In this document: positions 15,105-22,028 of the stretch, one piece after another | How the letters are laid out: every line of letters begins with the position of its first letter | Position numbering within the stretch: position 1 is the stretch's first letter | Assembly (NCBI GenBank): GCA_009695305.1 | Contig: SIBG01000040.1 | Location: 1 to 35,730 of the forward strand | Direction of reading: 5' to 3' | Origin: Opitutus sp. | Lineage (GTDB): Bacteria; Verrucomicrobiota; Verrucomicrobiia; Opitutales; Opitutaceae | DNA: 35,730 bases | Notes under the pieces: model-generated | What the model saw: the letters and a program-made list of their open reading frames with translations, nothing else | The model's database searches: none | What the model was told of the DNA's origin: nothing | Translations under genes and position numbers: made by a program

Positions 15105-16529
15105 ATGGATCAACAGCAACTCATCTCCCGCGTCGTCTCCGAAGTCCTCTCACGCCTCCAGCAGCAGCAGGCGGTCGTGAAGCAGGGCCAGACCGGCTTC
15201 GGCGTTTATGAAAAAATGGCGGACGCCGCCGCCGCCGCGCACAAATCCTTCCTCCAACTCCGCGAGGCCGGTGTCACCGCTCGCAAGAAGGCGCTCGGCG
15301 CGATCCGTCGCACCTGCACGCAAAACGCGAAGTCCTGGGGCGAGATCGAGTTTGCCGAAACCAAGATTGGCCGCCTTGAGCACAAAATCGAGAAACTCAA
15401 AATCTGCTCCGAGCTCGTGCCCGGCGTCGAGATGCTCGAGCGGATGGCGTTCAGCGGCGACTTCGGGCTCACGATCATCGACTTCGCCCCGTGGGGCGTC
15501 ATCGGCGCCGTCACGCCCGCGACGCACAGCGTGCCCACGCTCACCGGCAACGCGATCAACATGATCGCCGCGGGCAATGCCGTCGTGTTCAACACGCACC
15601 CCGCTGGTTGCCAGGTCGCCGCGCTCGCGATCCGCGGCTACAACGAAGCGATCTTCGCCGAGACCGGCATTCCCGATCTGCTCGCCACCGTCGTGCAGCC
15701 CACGCTCCAGACCTTCGACGTGATGATCAAACATCCCGACGTAAAGCTGCTCTGTGTCACCGGCGGTCCCGCGGTCGTCGCCGCCGCCATGAAGGCCGGC
15801 AAGCGCGCCGTCTGCGCCGGCCCCGGCAACCCACCCGTGGTCGTCGATGAATCCGCCGATCTCGAAAAGGCCGCGCGCTCGATCATCCAGGGCGCCGCTT
15901 ACGACAACAATCTCCTCTGCATTGGCGAAAAACAAATCTTCGTCGTCGAGTCCGTCGCCGACGACCTGATCGCCGCGCTCAAGCGCGCCGGCGCGGTGCA
16001 GCTCTCCGCTCCGCAGGTGGAAGCGCTCACGAAGCAGGCCTTCACCGTCGAGCCTGGGCAGGGCGGCGGTTGCGCCCACGCGCACGTCAAAAAAGATCTC
16101 ATCGGCCGCGATGCCGCCGTGCTCGCGAAAGCCATCGGTCTCGAGGTGCCGCCCGCGACAATGCTGCTCTTCGGCGAAACGAAGGAGGACCACTACTTTG
16201 TCCAAGAGGAGCAGATGATGCCGTTCATTCCACTTGTGCGCGTGAAGAACGTCGACGAAGCGATCGCCGCCGCCATCCGCACCGAGCACGGCTACAAGCA
16301 CACCGCGATCATGCACAGCCGGAACATCGAAAACCTCAGCAAATTCGCGCAGCAAGCCGACACCACGCTCTTCATCAAAAACGGCCCGTCGATGACCGGC
16401 CTCGGCCTCGGCGGCGAAGGCTTTCTGTCGTTCTCCGTCGCCACGCCCACGGGCGAGGGCGTCACCACGCCGATGACGTTCACGCGCTCCCGCCGCTGCG
16501 TCATGGTTGAAAGTCTCAACCTCTACTAG
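15105..16529 (+). CDS. CoA-acylating aldehyde dehydrogenase (PduP/EutE family), encapsulated
   Basis: A 474-residue enzyme that oxidises an aldehyde, here probably lactaldehyde, to acyl-CoA with NAD+. The catalytic Cys is Cys272 in AAYDNNLLCIGEK. AKSWGEIEFAETKIGR, VTPATHSVPTLTGNAINM and CAGPGNPPVVVDE are typical of the PduP/EutE group. The first 22 residues (MDQQQLISRVVSEVLSRLQQ) are an amphipathic helix typical of BMC encapsulation peptides, followed by a Gln-rich linker. Its product feeds PduL. It is flanked by BMC-P genes on both sides, which supports a core lumen role. Confidence 0.94.
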   Translation: MDQQQLISRVVSEVLSRLQQQQAVVKQGQTGFGVYEKMADAAAAAHKSFLQLREAGVTARKKALGAIRRTCTQNAKSWGEIEFAETKIGRLEHKIEKLKICSELVPGVEMLERMAFSGDFGLTIIDFAPWGVIGAVTPATHSVPTLTGNAINMIAAGNAVVFNTHPAGCQVAALAIRGYNEAIFAETGIPDLLATVVQPTLQTFDVMIKHPDVKLLCVTGGPAVVAAAMKAGKRAVCAGPGNPPVVVDESADLEKAARSIIQGAAYDNNLLCIGEKQIFVVESVADDLIAALKRAGAVQLSAPQVEALTKQAFTVEPGQGGGCAHAHVKKDLIGRDAAVLAKAIGLEVPPATMLLFGETKEDHYFVQEEQMMPFIPLVRVKNVDEAIAAAIRTEHGYKHTAIMHSRNIENLSKFAQQADTTLFIKNGPSMTGLGLGGEGFLSFSVATPTGEGVTTPMTFTRSRRCVMVESLNLY

Positions 16530-16542
16530 CCGCCACCTTCAA

Positions 16543-16818
16543 ATGCGCCTCGCCCGAATCCGCGGCTATGTCACCTCGACCGTGAAGCATCCCAGCTTCG
16601 AGCGCTGCCGCCTGCTCATCGCGCAGCCGGTCGACGACGCCGATCAGCCGGACGGCTCGCCCCAAATCGTGCTCGATCCCCACGGAGCCGGGATCCACCA
16701 AAAAGTTCTCCTCTGTAGCGACGGCAGCTGGGCGCGCGATTACCTCGAAGACCCCCAGAGCCCCGCGCGCTGGTGGGTCATGGGCATCGTCGATCCGAAA
16801 GGACACCTCGCCCCATGA
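16543..16818 (+). CDS. BMC-P (EutN/CcmL) vertex protein 2, divergent
   Basis: A 91-residue EutN/CcmL-type protein starting MRLARIRGYVTSTVKHPSFE. It keeps the N-terminal strand and a C-terminal WWVMGIVD, but the usual DELGAGxGDxV segment is changed to LDPHGAGIHQKVLLC. The ATG at 16543 is chosen because the family N-terminus begins there. Its stop overlaps the next gene's start as ATGA, indicating translational coupling with BMC-P 3. In Planctomycetes/Verrucomicrobia BMC loci more than one BMC-P is usual. Confidence 0.9.
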   Translation: MRLARIRGYVTSTVKHPSFERCRLLIAQPVDDADQPDGSPQIVLDPHGAGIHQKVLLCSDGSWARDYLEDPQSPARWWVMGIVDPKGHLAP

Positions 16819-17114
16819 GAATCGCCACCGTCGTCGGCCGCGTGACGCTCTCCGTGCGCCACCGCTCTTTCAAGGGTGAGCGCCTGCTCGTCGTGCTGCC
16901 GTGGGGCCCACGCACCGCCGAAACCGGCCAGGATCACGACTACTCCATCGTCGCCTACGACGATCTCGGCGCCGGAGTCGGCTCGACCGTCGGCATCAGT
17001 GAAAGCACGGAGGCCACGCGCCCATTCCAAGAGCCCACGCCCATCGACGCTTACTGTGCCGTGCTGATCGACACGATTTTCTTCCAGGCCACGGACCCGC
17101 ATCCCGTCCGCTGA
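16815..17114 (+). CDS. BMC-P (EutN/CcmL) vertex protein 3
   Basis: A 99-residue EutN/CcmL-type protein. MRIATVVGRVTLSVRHRSFK at the N-terminus parallels BMC-P 2, and VAYDDLGAGVGSTVGISEST keeps the family glycine-rich loop, with AVLIDTIFF at the end. It overlaps BMC-P 2 by four bases (ATGA), so the two are probably made in fixed proportion and could form mixed or alternative vertices. The segment PWGPRTAETGQDHDYS replaces the shorter loop of typical members. Confidence 0.9.
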   Translation: MRIATVVGRVTLSVRHRSFKGERLLVVLPWGPRTAETGQDHDYSIVAYDDLGAGVGSTVGISESTEATRPFQEPTPIDAYCAVLIDTIFFQATDPHPVR

Positions 17115-17141
17115 TTTTCCGCCCGCCAAAACTTTCCACGC

Positions 17142-18209
17142 ATGAAACTCTTCGCCCAAAAACAAGCCGCCGATTTTATCAAGACCGGCGCCAAGGAATT
17201 CCGCTTCGGCGGCGACACCCGCCTGACCCCCGGCGCCCGCGACCTCTTCATCGAGGCGAGTGTGAAAGTCGTCTTCGATGCCAGCGCGAGCGCGCCGGCT
17301 TCAGTCGCCGCGGCGACTGCGAGTCCCTCCTTTGCCGCGAAAGGCGATGCCCTCGCCCTCTTCAACTCCGCCGAAGCCAAAAAACTGAAGGACGAAATCT
17401 GCGAGATGGGCCGGCGCTGCTGGATCCGTGACTACAACGACGGCAACGGCGGAAACCTCTCCGCGCGCCTCGGCGATTATTTTCTCTGCACGCCGACCGG
17501 CGTGAGCAAGGGCTTCCTCAAGCCCGACATGATTTGCCTCGTGGACCTCGACGGCAATCAAATCGCCGGCAACGCCAAGTGGAAACGCACCAGCGAAATC
17601 CTCTCCCACCTCGGCATCTACAAGACCGTCCCCGCCGCCGCCGCCGTCGCTCATGCGCATCCGATCCACGCCACTGCCTTTGCGATGGCCGGCATCGAGC
17701 CGCCCCAGTGCCTCATCCCCGAGGTCGAGGTATTCGTCGGCACGATTCCCGTCGCCGAATATAAAACCCCCGGCAGTCCCGAGATGAGCGTGCTGCTCGG
17801 CAAACTCGCCCCGCTGCACCAAGCGATCCTCATGGGCAACCACGGCGTGATCACCTGGGGCACCAGCGTCGAGGACGCCTATTTCAAGATGGAGATCACG
17901 GACTCCTACTGCCGCACGCTCTGGGTCGCCTCGCAGTTGCCCAGCAAACGCACGGTCATCCCGCCCGACGAAGTGAGAAAGCTGCTCGACATGAAACAAA
18001 AGATGGGACTCCCCGACGACCGCCTCGGACTCAAAGCCGCGCAACTTTGCGACTGCGATCCGTGGGACCAAATCGGCGATCGCCCGCAAACCTCCGCCAC
18101 GCCCGCCAACGCCGGGGCAAACACCGCCACCATGACCAACGCCGAACTCGAGGGCCTCGTCCAAAAACTCACCACCGAAGTCATGACGCAACTGAGCAAG
18201 AGCGCCTGA
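17142..18209 (+). CDS. Class II (fuculose/rhamnulose-phosphate-type) aldolase with encapsulation tail
   Basis: A 355-residue protein. The aldolase core (about 76-300) has GNGGNLSARL, CTPTGVSKG, HAHPIHATAF (metal ligands His171, His173) and GNHGVITWG. The expected reaction is cleavage of a deoxyketose-1-phosphate to DHAP and lactaldehyde. An Ala/Pro-rich linker leads to a C-terminal amphipathic helix (NAELEGLVQKLTTEVMTQLS, about 334-353), which looks like an encapsulation peptide. The first 46 residues (containing GAKEFRFGGDTRLTPGARD) form an unrecognised N-terminal segment separated from the core by a second Ala-rich linker. It is the lumenal counterpart of the cytosolic fused aldolase encoded at 8442-10634. 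Confidence 0.92.
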   Translation: MKLFAQKQAADFIKTGAKEFRFGGDTRLTPGARDLFIEASVKVVFDASASAPASVAAATASPSFAAKGDALALFNSAEAKKLKDEICEMGRRCWIRDYNDGNGGNLSARLGDYFLCTPTGVSKGFLKPDMICLVDLDGNQIAGNAKWKRTSEILSHLGIYKTVPAAAAVAHAHPIHATAFAMAGIEPPQCLIPEVEVFVGTIPVAEYKTPGSPEMSVLLGKLAPLHQAILMGNHGVITWGTSVEDAYFKMEITDSYCRTLWVASQLPSKRTVIPPDEVRKLLDMKQKMGLPDDRLGLKAAQLCDCDPWDQIGDRPQTSATPANAGANTATMTNAELEGLVQKLTTEVMTQLSKSA

Positions 18210-18238
18210 ACCGCCCCGCTTCGCCCAACCTCCCCACT

Positions 18239-18275
18239 TGTCATTGCGAGGAGCGCCGCGACGAAGCAATCCAGC
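18239..18275. repeat. REP-like repeat, family A copy 2 (single arm)
   Basis: TGTCATTGCGAGG followed by GAAGCAATCCAGC matches one arm of the palindrome at 5689-5764. It lies between the aldolase and dehydrogenase genes of the BMC operon, so it would be part of the transcript. Confidence 0.6.
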
Positions 18276-18319
18276 TAGCCAACCGCCATCCTTCTCTCAC
18301 CTCTTCTCGTTTCTCATCC

Positions 18320-19249
18320 ATGAAAATTGCCATCATCGGCGGCGGCGGTCGGGTCGGGTCCTGCGCCGCCTACTGTCTCCAGCTCGGCAAGATCGCCCGC
18401 GAACTCGTCATCCTCGACGCCAACCAGGCGACCGCCGAGGGCGAGGCGCTCGACCTTCTCCACGGCAGCTCCTACATGGCCGACCAGATCATTCGCGCTG
18501 GCGCGTATCCCGATTGCGCCGATGCCGACATCGTCCTCATCACCGCCGGCCTCCGCCGCAAGCCCGACGAGTCACGCCTCGATCTAATCAACCGCAACGT
18601 CTCTCTCTTCCGCGAAATCCTCAAGAGCCTCAAAGCCGCCGGCCTGAAAAAGGACGCCATCGTCTTCGTCGTTTCCAACCCCGTCGACATCCTCACCCAA
18701 CTCGCCGTCGACGAATGCGGTCTGCCCCCGTCGCAGGTCATCGGCCTCGGCACCGTGCTCGACACCTCGCGCTTCAACTCGCTCATCGCCGCCGCGCTCA
18801 AGCTCCCGCCCACGCAAGTGCGCGCGCTGATCCTCGGCGAACACGGCGACACGATGGTGCCGATCTGGTCGAGCGCCACCGTCGACGGCCTGCCCCTTTT
18901 GAAAGTGCCGGGCGTCACACCGACGTTTCAGTCGCAGATTTTCGAACGCACGCAAAAAAGCGGCGCGGAAGTCATCTCGCGCAAAGGCGGCGCCGGCTGG
19001 GCCGTGGGGATCGCGATTAACGAAGTCATCGAGTCCATCGCACTCGACCGCCGTCGCATTCTGCCCATCTCAAGCCTCGTCAACGGCCCCTACGGCATCC
19101 GCAACCTCTGCATCAGTGTCCCAACCATCGTTGGCCGCAAAGGCGTCGTGTCCACGCTCGAGCTCGAACTCTGGCCGAAGGAGCTGCAGGGCCTCCAGTC
19201 CTCCGCCAAGGCCCTCGGTGAGACGCTGGCGAAGGTGCGAGGGAAGTAA
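18320..19249 (+). CDS. L-lactate/malate dehydrogenase-family oxidoreductase of the BMC locus
   Basis: A 309-residue NAD-dependent 2-hydroxyacid dehydrogenase. Features are GGGGRVG (nucleotide loop), VILDAN (Asp33, NAD preference), SRLDL (Arg86, mobile-loop Arg), VSNPVD, GTVLDTSRF (Asp148, Arg151) and GEHGDT (His175, catalytic). At the classical specificity position (residue 102 of LDH numbering) it has Arg80 in LRRKPDES. Lactate dehydrogenases have Gln there and malate dehydrogenases Arg, while the GTVLDTSRF and ESRLDL segments look lactate-type. In this kind of locus it probably regenerates NAD+ for the aldehyde dehydrogenase. No encapsulation peptide is visible. It is the last gene of the apparent operon. 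The start at 18320 is fixed by the nucleotide-binding strand MKIAIIGGG. Confidence 0.9.
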   Translation: MKIAIIGGGGRVGSCAAYCLQLGKIARELVILDANQATAEGEALDLLHGSSYMADQIIRAGAYPDCADADIVLITAGLRRKPDESRLDLINRNVSLFREILKSLKAAGLKKDAIVFVVSNPVDILTQLAVDECGLPPSQVIGLGTVLDTSRFNSLIAAALKLPPTQVRALILGEHGDTMVPIWSSATVDGLPLLKVPGVTPTFQSQIFERTQKSGAEVISRKGGAGWAVGIAINEVIESIALDRRRILPISSLVNGPYGIRNLCISVPTIVGRKGVVSTLELELWPKELQGLQSSAKALGETLAKVRGK

Positions 19250-19278
19250 TACCATCGTCTTGATTGCTTTGGACTATT

Positions 19279-19367
19279 GAGGTGGGGCTCGCTCTCCGAG
19301 CGGGCCTGCGCTCCAAGGTGATTTGCATCCTGAAACTCAGGCCGGTTCGGAGAACCGGCCCCACCTC
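19279..19367. repeat. REP-like palindrome, family C
   Basis: GAGGTGGGGC at 19279 is mirrored by GCCCCACCTC at 19358-19367, and each arm holds its own small hairpin (CTCGCTCTCCGAGCGGG; CCGGTTCGGAGAACCGG). It lies in the 291-base gap after the BMC operon, which contains no gene, and could also protect the 3' end of the transcript. Confidence 0.65.
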
Positions 19368-19448
19368 GGAAAAGTCAAAATATTACCAGATATTGGTATA
19401 ACGCAGGATTCCCGGGTCGCGGGTCAGGCGGTCGGTCGCCGGCCCTCC

Positions 19449-19517
19449 TGCAGGAGCGGCTTTACGCCGTGATGAATTGGCGCGGCCCTGCGCATCGCGG
19501 CATAAAGCCGCTCCTAC
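19449..19517. repeat. REP-like palindrome, family B copy 1
   Basis: AGGAGCGGCTTTACGCCG on the left is mirrored by GGCATAAAGCCGCTCCT on the right. A second copy of the same family (GGGGCTTTACGCCCC / GGGGCATAAAGCCCC) lies inside the recD2-like gene at 29357-29426. Confidence 0.7.
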
Positions 19518-19540
19518 ATTTCGCAAACGGCGCCGACTCC

Positions 19541-20383
19541 CTACAACTCCACGCTATCGATCAACCGCACCTCGTCGATCCACACGGCGATCGCGAGCAG
19601 GGTTTTCCCCGGCGTGATCTCGCGCACGGCCTCCATGGTCGTGCTGTCCACCATCGACGCGTAAATCACGCGCACCCGCAGCCGTTGCCCGAGCCGGTGC
19701 GTCACCTCGGCGATCACGCGATCCGGGCTGCGCACGCCGGTGCCGACCATCTCTTGCGCCCGCCGCAGCGCCGCCGAAATCGTCAATGCGTCCATGCGCT
19801 GGTTGGCCGTCAGGTCGCGATTGCGCACGCTCACCGCCAGTCCGTCAGCCTCGCGCACGGTCGGCACGACGGCGATCTCGACGCCAAAATTCAAATCGGC
19901 GACCAGCTTCCGCACGACCGCGACCTGTTGCGCGTCCCGCTCGCCGAGCACCACGATATCTGGCCGCACCAAGTTGAACAGCTTCGCCATGAGCGTCGTC
20001 ACGCCGCGAAAATGCGTCGGCCGCGAGACGCCGCACAGCGGCTTGCTCACCGCCTCCTCGGTCACATAGCTCGAATAGCCGCGCGGAAACAGCTCCGCCG
20101 CCGCGGGCAAAAAAACCACGTTCACCTTGAGCTCCTCGCAGAGCTTGAGGTCCGCATCCGGACTGCGCGGGTAATTCGGAAACATCTCGTTTGGCCCAAA
20201 CGCCAGCGGGTTCACGAACACCGACACGACCACGGCCCGCGCCCGCGTCTTCGCCACCGCGATGAGCGCCGCGTGCCCCGCGTGCAACGCGCCCATCGTG
20301 GGCACGAGCGCGATGGTCTGGTCCGCCGCCTTGCACTGGGCGGCCACGGTCCGCATCTCTGACACAGATTCGATTTTTTGCAT
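19541..20383 (-). CDS. panC: Pantothenate synthetase
   Basis: A 280-residue cytosolic enzyme that joins pantoate and beta-alanine with ATP to make pantothenate, the CoA precursor. ATP-binding motifs of the adenylyltransferase-like fold: VPTMGALHAGHAAL near the N-terminus, KLFNLVRPDIVVLGERDAQQ and PTVREADGLAVSVRNRDL. The usual GEKDYQQ is GERDAQQ here, a mild change. The ATG at 20383 gives the family N-terminus MQKIESV; a TTG at 20401 would add six residues. It diverges from the dapL gene across a 201-base gap. Confidence 0.93.
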   Translation of the reverse strand: MQKIESVSEMRTVAAQCKAADQTIALVPTMGALHAGHAALIAVAKTRARAVVVSVFVNPLAFGPNEMFPNYPRSPDADLKLCEELKVNVVFLPAAAELFPRGYSSYVTEEAVSKPLCGVSRPTHFRGVTTLMAKLFNLVRPDIVVLGERDAQQVAVVRKLVADLNFGVEIAVVPTVREADGLAVSVRNRDLTANQRMDALTISAALRRAQEMVGTGVRSPDRVIAEVTHRLGQRLRVRVIYASMVDSTTMEAVREITPGKTLLAIAVWIDEVRLIDSVEL

Positions 20384-20584
20384 GGGGCGCAGGATGGACA
20401 ATCTGAAACGTGGGCTTGAACTAAGCCGACCCGCCGCGTTTGTTCAAGTTTTTCGGCCACCCTTCTCATCATTCGAATCAACGACCCCGACACTTCGCCA
20501 CAGCGGCATTGAGGACGAACCGCGCCGAAGCCAGCAGGCGAAAGCGGGCCACCACCGCCACTCCGAATTTTCCCACTCCCACTC

Positions 20585-21808
20585 ATGATCCGCATCAACG
20601 AGAATTACACCAAGCTCAAGGCCTCCTACCTTTTCGCCGACATTGCCAAGCGCGTGAGCGCCTACGTCGCCGCGAATCCGTCAAAGCCGATCATCCGTCT
20701 CGGCATTGGCGACGTCACCGAACCGCTCCCGCCCGTGTGCGTGGAGGCGATGCACGCCGCCACCGACGAAATGGCGCAGCGCGCCACCTTTAAGGGCTAC
20801 GGCCCCGAGCAGGGTTACGCGTTCCTCCGTGACGCCGTCGCGGCGCACGACTACACGGCGCGCGGTTGCAAAATCGAGGCCGACGAAATCTTCATCTCCG
20901 ACGGCGCCAAGTGCGACTGCGGCAATATTCAGGAAATTTTTGCGACCGATATCCGCCTCGCGATTCCCGATCCCGTTTATCCCGTTTACATCGACACGAA
21001 CGTCATGGCCGGCCGCACCGGCGGCAACGTCGACGGCCGCTACCAAGGCGTCACCTACCTTGATAGCACGCCGGCCAACGGCTACGTGCCCGCCATTCCC
21101 AGCGTGGCGAGCGACTTGATCTATCTTTGCTTCCCGAATAATCCAACCGGCGCCGTGGCGACCAAGGCCCAGCTCGCCGCGTGGGTCGCCTACGCGAAGG
21201 CCAACAAGGCCGTCATTCTCTTCGACAGCGCCTACGAAGCCTACATCCGCGACCCGGCAATCCCCCACTCCATCTACGAAATCGAGGGCGCGCGCGAGGT
21301 CGCGATCGAATTCCGCAGCTTTTCGAAAACCGCCGGGTTCACCGGCACGCGCTGCGCCTACACGGTCGTCCCGAAATCCGTCATCGCCTACGATACCGCG
21401 GGCAACGCACATCCGCTCCACGCGCTCTGGAACCGCCGCCACACGACGAAATTCAACGGCGTCGCCTACCCGATCCAGCAAGCCGCCGCCGCGATCTTCA
21501 CCGCCGCCGGCCGGCAGCAGACGAAGGCGCTGATCGATTTCTATCTCGGCAACGCGAAGCTGATCCGCGAAGCCGTCAAGAGCTGGGGCTTCACCTGCAT
21601 CGGTGGCGATAACGCGCCCTACCTCTGGATCAACACCGGCCGCGACTCGTGGGAATTTTTCGACCTGTTGTTGAACAAAGCCCAGGTCGTCTGCACGCCC
21701 GGCGCCGGCTTCGGCAAATGCGGCGAGGGTCATGTGCGCATCAGCGCCTTCAACTCCCGCGCCAACGTCGAGACCGCTCTCGCGCGGATCGGCGCAGCGC
21801 TGAAGTAG
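20585..21808 (+). CDS. dapL: LL-diaminopimelate aminotransferase
   Basis: A 407-residue PLP-dependent enzyme that converts tetrahydrodipicolinate directly to LL-diaminopimelate for lysine and peptidoglycan, the route found in plants, Chlamydiae and several other phyla. The N-terminus [17 protein letters not shown] is diagnostic. [26 protein letters not shown] and the PLP Lys248 in [13 protein letters not shown] are all present. Length is normal. Its presence is consistent with a member of the PVC group. Confidence 0.95.
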   Translation: MIRINENYTKLKASYLFADIAKRVSAYVAANPSKPIIRLGIGDVTEPLPPVCVEAMHAATDEMAQRATFKGYGPEQGYAFLRDAVAAHDYTARGCKIEADEIFISDGAKCDCGNIQEIFATDIRLAIPDPVYPVYIDTNVMAGRTGGNVDGRYQGVTYLDSTPANGYVPAIPSVASDLIYLCFPNNPTGAVATKAQLAAWVAYAKANKAVILFDSAYEAYIRDPAIPHSIYEIEGAREVAIEFRSFSKTAGFTGTRCAYTVVPKSVIAYDTAGNAHPLHALWNRRHTTKFNGVAYPIQQAAAAIFTAAGRQQTKALIDFYLGNAKLIREAVKSWGFTCIGGDNAPYLWINTGRDSWEFFDLLLNKAQVVCTPGAGFGKCGEGHVRISAFNSRANVETALARIGAALK

Positions 21809-21857
21809 AGCGCGTGGCGGGAACTTCGGTCATGCTTGAGCAACGTTGCTTCTCCTC

Positions 21858-21913
21858 GTAGCGGAAAGCGTGGGCTCTTCGCCGGGTCACGAAGCGCTCA
21901 CGCGTTCCGTTAC
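21858..21913. repeat. REP-like palindrome, family E
   Basis: GTAGCGGAAAGCGTGGGCTC at the left faces GCGCTCACGCGTTCCGTTAC at the right (16 of 20 bases pair). It lies between dapL and the Fic-family gene, just before a different inverted-repeat cluster. Confidence 0.55.
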
Positions 21914-21934
21914 CCCAAAAATGATCGGCCGCTG

Positions 21935-22028
21935 TTGCGCCAATAAAAGCAACGTATGTGGCGCAATACTCCCATTTTGCGCCATATAAACCGTTTTTTA
22001 TGGCGCAAAAGCCACTTTTGCGCCACAT
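21935..22028. promoter_or_regulatory. Five-copy inverted repeat of TGGCGCAA, candidate Fic-gene operator
   Basis: TGGCGCAA occurs forward at 21959 and 22001 and reversed (TTGCGCCA) at 21935, 21977 and 22018. The last pair has perfect 10-base arms (TGGCGCAAAA / TTTTGCGCCA, 22001-22010 and 22016-22025). The outer pair ATGTGGCGCAA (21956-21966) / TTGCGCCACAT (22018-22028) is also perfect. The DNA between is AT-rich, and the cluster covers the expected promoter and start region. Operator function is inferred. Confidence 0.55.

Noticed and set aside
20415..20448. CTTGAAC / GTTCAAG inverted pair between panC and dapL followed by a T-run
   Set aside because: The 20-base spacing is too wide for a terminator, both genes diverge from here, and no second copy was found to support an operator.
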